Below, one piece after another: positions 58,655 through 64,000 of a stretch of 64,000 nucleotides of DNA. Each line of letters opens with the position of its first letter. Within the stretch, counting starts at the first letter, position 1. Position numbers and translations under genes: made by a program. Source of the stretch: Rhodoblastus sp. 17X3 (GTDB lineage Bacteria; Pseudomonadota; Alphaproteobacteria; Rhizobiales; Beijerinckiaceae); contig NZ_JASHHX010000001.1 in the NCBI RefSeq assembly GCF_030056575.1, positions 248,001-312,000 of the forward strand, written 5' to 3'. A model generated the notes under the pieces. That model was not told where the DNA came from. It searched no databases and saw only the letters and a list, made by a program, of their open reading frames with translations.

Positions 58655-60767
58655 CTATGTCGAAGACGCCCTCGACTCCAAACTGAACCAGGCTTTCGAC
58701 GGCAAAGTCGTCCGCAAGGATCTACTGCACCGGATCAAGAAGGGCACCAACGTGCCGACCTTCGTCCTGGAGTTCCTGCTTGCGCGCTATTGCGCCAGCA
58801 ATGATCCGGCGGAAATCCAAGCGGGCCTGGAGGCGGTGCTTTCGACCCTGCAGGAAAATTACGTCCGCCCCGATGAAGCCAATGCGGCGCAATCCCGCGT
58901 GGCGATGAAGGGTAAACACAAGTTCATCGACAAGGTGCATGTGCGCTATGTCGAGAAGGAGAAGCGGCATTGGGCGTCGCTGGAAAACTTCGCCTCGCAG
59001 CGCATAGCCATTGGCGAGAAGTTCTATCGCGACAATGACCGCCTGCTTGAAGGCGGAATCTGGGCTGAAGTCGTCATCGCCCATAACGATGTCGACGCCG
59101 ACGCCTACGCATTTTATGTCGAGGACCTGCGGCCGATCCAGCTCAGCCGCTTTGATTTCGCTGCTTACGGCGAGGCCAAGAAGGCGTTTACGCGCGACGA
59201 GTGGATCGACGTGGTGCTGCGCTCTGTCGGTTTGGAACCGGCGAAGCTGTCCAAACGGGTGAAGCTGCATTTTATCGCCAGGTTGGCGCCGCTCGTCGAA
59301 CCCAACTTCAATTTCATCGAACTCGGTCCGCGCGGCACCGGAAAGTCTTATTTCTTCAGCGAGTTCTCCCCATATTCGACGCTGATCAGCGGCGGCCAGG
59401 CGACAAAATCGGTGCTGTTCTACAATAACGCTCGCCGCAAGATCGGCCTGGTCGGGTTTTGGGATACGGTCGCATTTGACGAGGTCGGGGGCATCAAGGT
59501 CAAGGACCCCGACACGATCCAGATCATGAAGGACTTCATGGCCAACGGCCGCTTTTCTCGCGGTGCCGAGGTCATCGCCGACGCCAGCTTGGCATTCGTC
59601 GGCAATATCGACATGTCCATCGAGCAGATCGTCAACTCGACCGAATACGACCTGTTTCAGCCTCTTCCCGACCAGTTCGACCTTGCGGTCATGGATCGCT
59701 TCGCCTGCTATCTCCCGGGCTGGGAGATGCCGAAGAACAGCAGCGCGTTCCTGACCGACAGGTTCGGCCTTATCACCGATTTTTTGGCGGAGGCGTTCCA
59801 CTATCAGCTCAAGCACAGCAACCGTTACGAAGAGGTCGGAAAGCGGCTAAAGCTCGGCCCGGCGGTGGAGGGGCGAGATGAGAAGGGTATCAAGAAGACG
59901 CTTTGCGCCCTGCTGAAAATCCTGCATCCGGCGGATTCGCCTGATGACGCCGACTTCGACGAGTACGTTGCCTATGCCATCGAATGCCGGCGCCGCGTCA
60001 AGGAGCAGATGAATAAAAGGAAGCCTGACGACGAGTTTGCGAAGATCGGTCTGTCCTACATCGACAAGGACGGTCGGGAGATCGTCGTTCATTGCCCAGA
60101 GAGCATGAACGCCTCGGCGACGCTGGAGCCGGCGCGTCGGCGTCTAAGGATGAATGCGCAAGCTGCGGAGCCCTTGGCTCCGTCCGTCTCGCCCGTCGTC
60201 GCGGAAAAAACCACAGAGGCGGCTTCTCCCGTCGAGATCGTCGCGCCAATTCCATCGCCAGAGCCCACCGGGCCGACCGAACGCCATTACACCATAGGGT
60301 ACGGCGACACCGGGCATTCCTACGACACGATTTTTGGCCCATACCTCGCGGGCGCCAAGGCGATCATCGTCGAAGATCCTTACATCCGCGCGCCGCACCA
60401 GATCGCGAATTTTGTCCGACTCTGTGAGACCGCGCTCAAGGCGTCGACCATTCAAACAATTACGTTGATAACGTCATACGACGAGAAAACAGATATGGCC
60501 GACGTCCAGGAAAAGCTGGACGAATTGAAACAAAGCCTCCTGGAATATGATGTCGCGTTGAACGTCAAGCTGAACGTCAATTTGCATGACCGTGAGGTCC
60601 GCCTCGATAATGGCTGGACCATCAAGATCGGACGTGGCCTCGATTTCTACCAAAAGCCCGATGGCTGGTTCTCAGTCGGCGCGACGGACTTGAATCTGCG
60701 GCGCTGTCTGGAGACGAAAGTCGACGTTTTCCGGGCGATATTACTGCGCAGTGACTCAAATCTATAG
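58644..60767 (+). CDS. brxL: BrxL AAA+ protein with MIT_C/PLD-like C-terminus
   Basis: 707 aa from ATG 58644. N-terminal 200 residues with FLLARYCASND, AAA+ core with Walker A ELGPRGTGKSYFFSE at 228-235, and FDEVGGIKVKDPDTIQIMKDFMANGRFSRG and FVGNIDMS. After a Pro/Ala linker near 510-545 it has ERHYTIGYGDTGHSYDTIFGPYLAGAKAIIVEDPYIRAPHQIANFVRLCE, the MIT_C/PLD-like domain, instead of the Lon-type domain. BrxL is a DNA-binding hexameric effector in type 1 BREX. Start overlaps pglZ. Confidence 0.92.
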   Translation: MPSDYVEDALDSKLNQAFDGKVVRKDLLHRIKKGTNVPTFVLEFLLARYCASNDPAEIQAGLEAVLSTLQENYVRPDEANAAQSRVAMKGKHKFIDKVHVRYVEKEKRHWASLENFASQRIAIGEKFYRDNDRLLEGGIWAEVVIAHNDVDADAYAFYVEDLRPIQLSRFDFAAYGEAKKAFTRDEWIDVVLRSVGLEPAKLSKRVKLHFIARLAPLVEPNFNFIELGPRGTGKSYFFSEFSPYSTLISGGQATKSVLFYNNARRKIGLVGFWDTVAFDEVGGIKVKDPDTIQIMKDFMANGRFSRGAEVIADASLAFVGNIDMSIEQIVNSTEYDLFQPLPDQFDLAVMDRFACYLPGWEMPKNSSAFLTDRFGLITDFLAEAFHYQLKHSNRYEEVGKRLKLGPAVEGRDEKGIKKTLCALLKILHPADSPDDADFDEYVAYAIECRRRVKEQMNKRKPDDEFAKIGLSYIDKDGREIVVHCPESMNASATLEPARRRLRMNAQAAEPLAPSVSPVVAEKTTEAASPVEIVAPIPSPEPTGPTERHYTIGYGDTGHSYDTIFGPYLAGAKAIIVEDPYIRAPHQIANFVRLCETALKASTIQTITLITSYDEKTDMADVQEKLDELKQSLLEYDVALNVKLNVNLHDREVRLDNGWTIKIGRGLDFYQKPDGWFSVGATDLNLRRCLETKVDVFRAILLRSDSNL

Positions 60768-60864
60768 GGGTGATCGACGATCAGTTGGCTGCACGGCAAT
60801 TATCGTCGCGGTATCTGATTTTTAAATTGCCAATTATGCAATCTGGATCAGGGAGGGTAATGAC

Positions 60865-62460
60865 TTGACCACCTTCAGGGAGGCGCTGGCGCCGTTTGCC
60901 GTCCGCATGGCGCGCGAGCATCAGGTACTCCACATTGCTGCTGACTTGCCTGCGTTTGATGGCGCCATCGAGATAGCGCGGCACGAAATCCTGAAATGGG
61001 CGCAAAAGCGAAGTGGCGGTCAACTTCCTGCGGATGCAATGGCCGGTCGAAACTTCGATTTGCTCGCGGCGGGGCGCAACAGCAGCGCAGTCGAAGTCGA
61101 ATTGCCGGAAATCCACGCCTGGGCTTTTCGTCAGGAAGACCCGGACAAGACCATAGCGGGGCGAATCTGGACTTCGGAAGCCATATTGTGGCGCACGCCG
61201 GACCGGTCGCCGCGATTCGCCGCCCGCCTCATCGTTGGAAGCACCGAGGCTGAGTTGGACGTCACCCCGGCGGTGCCAGGGTATATCCGGCAACTTTTGT
61301 CCAGAATTCAGCTTACAAGCGGCGGCCATCCCCTGACTTCGCAGCCGTGGTTCATCGGCAATGCGGAGGCGCAGGACGCCTTCCTCGATCTTCTGGCCGA
61401 CCCGGCGCGCCGCTTGCCCGTCGTCGTATTCTCGGCGACCGACCGGGCCGATCCGAAATTCGCAATCGATCTTGACCGATTGGCGGAGGGCCTGTGCGGG
61501 CTCGCGTATGTAGTGGCGATCCTTCCTGAAACGTCTTGGGCTCTCACCGAGCGTTTCGGCAAGTTTCTATCGGTTTTCGATCGTGGCGTGCGCACCTACA
61601 TGCCCGGTTTCGACGAGGATGCGGACCCCTATGTCCACCCCCTATGGCTTGGCGCGCGGCTCGCGACCGCAGAAGACGCCTTCTTCGTTGAGCGCCAGAT
61701 CAGGATGCGGGTTGCACAATTCAGCACGCGTGCGATTCGGATGGGCGACGATATTCTGCCGTTTGCTCAACTCCGCAGCATTAGCCGTAAGGCCGAGCAT
61801 GATAGGCTCGCCAACAGCGGCGCGAGCGATGCGGAACAACTTTTGGCTGCGAAGGCGCGGATCGCCGCGCTCGAAAAGGAGCGGGACGAGGCGAACGAGA
61901 TGCAGGACTATGCGCTCGAGGAAGAGCGCAAGGCCCAAACTCGCGCCGAGGAGGCGGAAAGCCGCGAGCGAAACGCCACTGCTCAGATTCAGAATCTCCT
62001 CCAACAATTGTCGGACACTGGCGTCGACCGGGAACAGTCACCTCAACTTCCGAGGACCTGGGCGGACTTTGAAGAGTGGTGCGATCGGGCTCTTGTGGGT
62101 CGCGTGACTTTGACGAGTGCAGCACGGCGCGGATGCAAAAAGGCTTTGTTCGACGATGTGGAGCAAGCGGCCCGTTGTCTGCTTTGGTTGGCGACGACCT
62201 GCCGCGATCGCTGGCTAATGGGTGGCGGGTCATTGCGCGATGAAACGGTTGAGGAGGGTATCCGCAATTCCCCGTGCGGCAGTGATGAATTTTTCTTCCA
62301 TTGGCAAGCGCGCCGACTGAACGCGGAATGGCATATCAAGACCGGCGGCAATACGCGCGCACCCGAGAGCTGTTTGCGCATCTACTATGGGTGGGATGAC
62401 CAAGCACAGCAGATTATCGTCGCAGACATGCCGGCGCATCGACGAACGGGCGCAAGCTGA
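60865..62460 (+). CDS. Unknown protein with central coiled coil, downstream of BREX
   Basis: 531 aa from TTG 60865; GGGAGGG lies about eight bases upstream and the ATG at 60860 runs into a stop after two codons. Globular N-terminus (residues 1-320, VVVFSATDRADPKFAIDLDRLAEGLCGLAYVVAILPETSW), coiled coil about 325-385 (AKARIAALEKERDEANEMQDYALEEERKAQTRAEEAESRERNATAQIQNLL), then a C-terminal domain with ARRGCKKALFDDVEQAARCLLW and WHIKTGGNTRAPESCLRIYY. I do not recognise a family. It may be a BREX-associated sensor, or independent. Confidence 0.75.
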   Translation: MTTFREALAPFAVRMAREHQVLHIAADLPAFDGAIEIARHEILKWAQKRSGGQLPADAMAGRNFDLLAAGRNSSAVEVELPEIHAWAFRQEDPDKTIAGRIWTSEAILWRTPDRSPRFAARLIVGSTEAELDVTPAVPGYIRQLLSRIQLTSGGHPLTSQPWFIGNAEAQDAFLDLLADPARRLPVVVFSATDRADPKFAIDLDRLAEGLCGLAYVVAILPETSWALTERFGKFLSVFDRGVRTYMPGFDEDADPYVHPLWLGARLATAEDAFFVERQIRMRVAQFSTRAIRMGDDILPFAQLRSISRKAEHDRLANSGASDAEQLLAAKARIAALEKERDEANEMQDYALEEERKAQTRAEEAESRERNATAQIQNLLQQLSDTGVDREQSPQLPRTWADFEEWCDRALVGRVTLTSAARRGCKKALFDDVEQAARCLLWLATTCRDRWLMGGGSLRDETVEEGIRNSPCGSDEFFFHWQARRLNAEWHIKTGGNTRAPESCLRIYYGWDDQAQQIIVADMPAHRRTGAS

Positions 62461-62658
62461 ATGTTGGAGCGCCAACCGTACCAATCCAGTTGCCGCACGC
62501 GGCGCGAAGTTGGCGCATATTCGCCAGAATGTCTCGCAGGGGGTCTTTGTGCTTCCGTTTCACGAACGCAATTCTGCGAATTGTTTACTTTAAGGCGACC
62601 GCTTTTGTAATCCGTTACGGTATCGGCGCGAATGCCAGAAAATGATTGAGAGCATCAG

Positions 62659-63666
62659 ATGTCAGCTTTGAACCTTTTGCCCGACCAGCCCTCATGGCGC
62701 TCGCGCGTCGTCAGCTATTACTCCGGCGACTGGAACGCGATCCTCAGCGTCATACCGACATTTGAACTTGAACCGTTTCGGGACGGACCTGACGAGCCGC
62801 AGAACCCATTCTTGCAAACTGTCGTGAGAAAGCCTCGGTCGCCGGTTGAGCGGCGAATGCCGATCGGCGTGGTATCAACGAGCTACGCGCTTGCACGCCA
62901 CGACGAAGTGGCGATGCTCTGTCCTGGCGCACTCAAGAGCGCAGGCGTGAACGTCGAAGAATTGCGCTAAGAAATCGGGCTCTCTGAGCTTGGCGAGTGG
63001 ATGAACTTGCGCATCTATTTTCCAGATCGTGACGCCATCACAGACCGATATGGCCGGAAGCTCGGGTTGCGTCTGGAGTGCTTCAATTCGGTGGACGGTT
63101 CATCGCGTCTCGTCGTGCTGTTCGGCTGGCTCAGGTTCGTGTGCAGCAACGGACTGGTGATCGGAGAAACCAAGGTCGAAATCAGGGAACGCCACGGCCA
63201 GAGCCTGGATTTGTCCGAAATTTCCGACCGGATACATTCAGCAATTACAGCGGTTAAGGCTGACCGCGAGAGAATGAAAAATTGGCAGGAGCAGCCTGTC
63301 GCCATTAGCGACGTCGCCGATTGGGTGAACAAACACCTTTCGGCGCGATGGGGCAAGAAAGCTGCCGCGCGAGTTTACCACATTTGCGACGCCGGCAAGG
63401 ATGTCGAATTGACCGAGCCGTTTGCCAAAAGCGAGGCGACCGAGAAACCAGTGAAGTTCCTCGATCCGGTGCCCGGTCAGCCGGTGAAAGCTCAAACGAA
63501 ATACGACGTGGTTCAGGCTATGTCATTCGTGGCGAGCAGGCGCAACAATGCCGAAGAGCGGACCGAATGGCAGGCTTCGATCTCATTGCTCGCTGATGCG
63601 CTTCGAGTATGCAAGACGCGCCCGCGCATCCCCGCAATTGACGAGCGCGCTCCCACACTGTTCTGA
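62659..63666 (+). pseudogene. DUF932 family gene interrupted by an in-frame stop
   Basis: The reading frame from ATG 62659 stops at TAA 62968-62970 (after VSTSYALARHDEV and GALKSAGVNVEELR) and continues in the same frame from EIGLSELGEW to MNLRIYFPDRD, then LRLECFNSVDGSSRLVVLFGWLRFVCSNGLVIG, to 63666. Both halves together (336 codons) match the DUF932 plasmid/phage-type family. One base change (e.g. GAA or CAA to TAA) explains the break. The downstream half could start at ATG 63001 as a separate 221-aa product. Confidence 0.82.
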
Positions 63667-63702
63667 CCGGGACGCGCGGCAAACATCGACGTCCGATCGA
63701 GA

Positions 63703-63942
63703 TCAAAGTTGATCGGTCGATCCTGCGATGCGCAATATGCTTCCTTGAATTTGCTGGGTAACCAACTCCAGCGGGTTCTCGCGCTCACCAGCGAGCGTCA
63801 ATTTGTCGTTGAACATACCAAGATGGCGCGCAACCTTTTCCAGCGCAGCCATTTGATCGTGCAATTCGACCTCGATACCATTCAGGATTACCCCGGGCGA
63901 AGAAGGCCTCCGCTGCCCGCTGAGTTTCTTCAGGTCGAGCCC
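63703..63942 (-). pseudogene. Phage terminase small-subunit-like fragment
   Basis: Minus strand, open from 63942 to TGA at 63703-63705: LKKLSGQRRPSSPGVILNGI, then EVELHDQMAALEKVARHLGMF, then NDKLTLAGERENPL. The HDQMAALEKVARHLGMF stretch is like the C-terminus of terminase small subunits (KLHDK.AALE.LARHLGMF). Upstream in another frame KAVEARSVANS looks like its continuation, so the gene seems frameshifted near 63945. Beyond this the window ends. Confidence 0.48.
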
Positions 63943-64000
63943 TTACACGAATTGGCGACAGAGCGGGCCTCCACCGCCTTCATGCCCCATTTGCCGCCCT

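Noticed and set aside
62461..62658. Small ORF 62387-62593
   Set aside because: Overlaps the coiled-coil gene in another frame, no RBS or family sequence.
63700..64000. Second tRNA-Val 3' end (attR)
   Set aside because: The GGTTCGATCCCTGTCGCGCCCACC segment was not found again in the window.

Overview
The window looks like a high-GC alphaproteobacterial chromosome, probably a diazotroph of the Hyphomicrobiales (Beijerinckiaceae/Methylocystaceae or Rhodopseudomonas-like). Evidence: a large nif cluster with the Cys-rich, O2-sensitive type of NifA, FdxB, FdxN and NifQ; a CpdR cell-cycle response regulator; and GC-rich codon use. Genus is inference. About two thirds of the window is nitrogen-fixation territory and the last third (from a tRNA-Val at 41920) is a genomic island carrying a BREX phage-defence locus.

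Region 1 (1-29000), nif cluster. 1-3014: end of nifN, nifX, two NifX-associated small genes, fdxB and nifQ (FeMo-co scaffold, electron supply and Mo donation). 3091-8735: a block of less known genes (two minus-strand small proteins, a FAD amine-oxidase-like protein, a Rieske protein, an unknown minus-strand protein and an AAA+ ATPase). 8884-12492: hesB, NifU-like scaffold, nifP, nifW, nifA. 12679-14106: ferredoxin, nifT, SIR2-like protein. 14379-20613: nifB operon with fdxN, HesB-like, TPR protein, FeS-LRV protein, two NifZ proteins, a small nif protein, a DegT-like protein lacking its PLP lysine, a 2Fe-2S ferredoxin and a small protein. 20713-23383: sufE, GST, a second Rieske protein, two small proteins and a truncated haemoglobin. 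23682-25395: an alpha/beta hydrolase and a methyltransferase that look foreign to the cluster. 25638-28884 (minus): hesB, nifS, nifV and two small genes. Several -24/-12 sigma-54 promoters and TGT-N10-ACA NifA sites can be read directly and explain co-regulation.

Region 2 (28998-41825). A molybdate-type HTH/PBP-like regulator, gltD and gltB (ammonia assimilation), then ordinary chromosomal genes: a Pro/Ala-rich exported protein, Hsp20, a lysophospholipase-like hydrolase, an inositol-phosphatase family enzyme, an N-formylglutamate amidohydrolase family protein and cpdR.

Region 3 (41920-64000). tRNA-Val(GAC), then a GIY-YIG nuclease, an unknown protein overlapping a PD-(D/E)xK nuclease-like protein, the frameshifted C-terminus of a Lon-type BrxL on the minus strand, and a compact defence operon: brxE, brxA, brxB, brxC, pglX (split in two ORFs), a DUF262/HNH protein, pglZ and a brxL with an MIT_C/PLD-like C-terminus. 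The combination of BrxE (typical of type 6 BREX) with BrxL (type 1) is unusual. The specificity part of pglX is markedly AT-rich, as if exchanged by recombination, and a TAATG stop/start splits it. Downstream are a coiled-coil protein of unknown function, a DUF932 gene interrupted by an in-frame ochre codon and a decayed terminase-small-subunit-like fragment, so the island seems to continue past the window. No integrase and no second copy of the tRNA end were seen.
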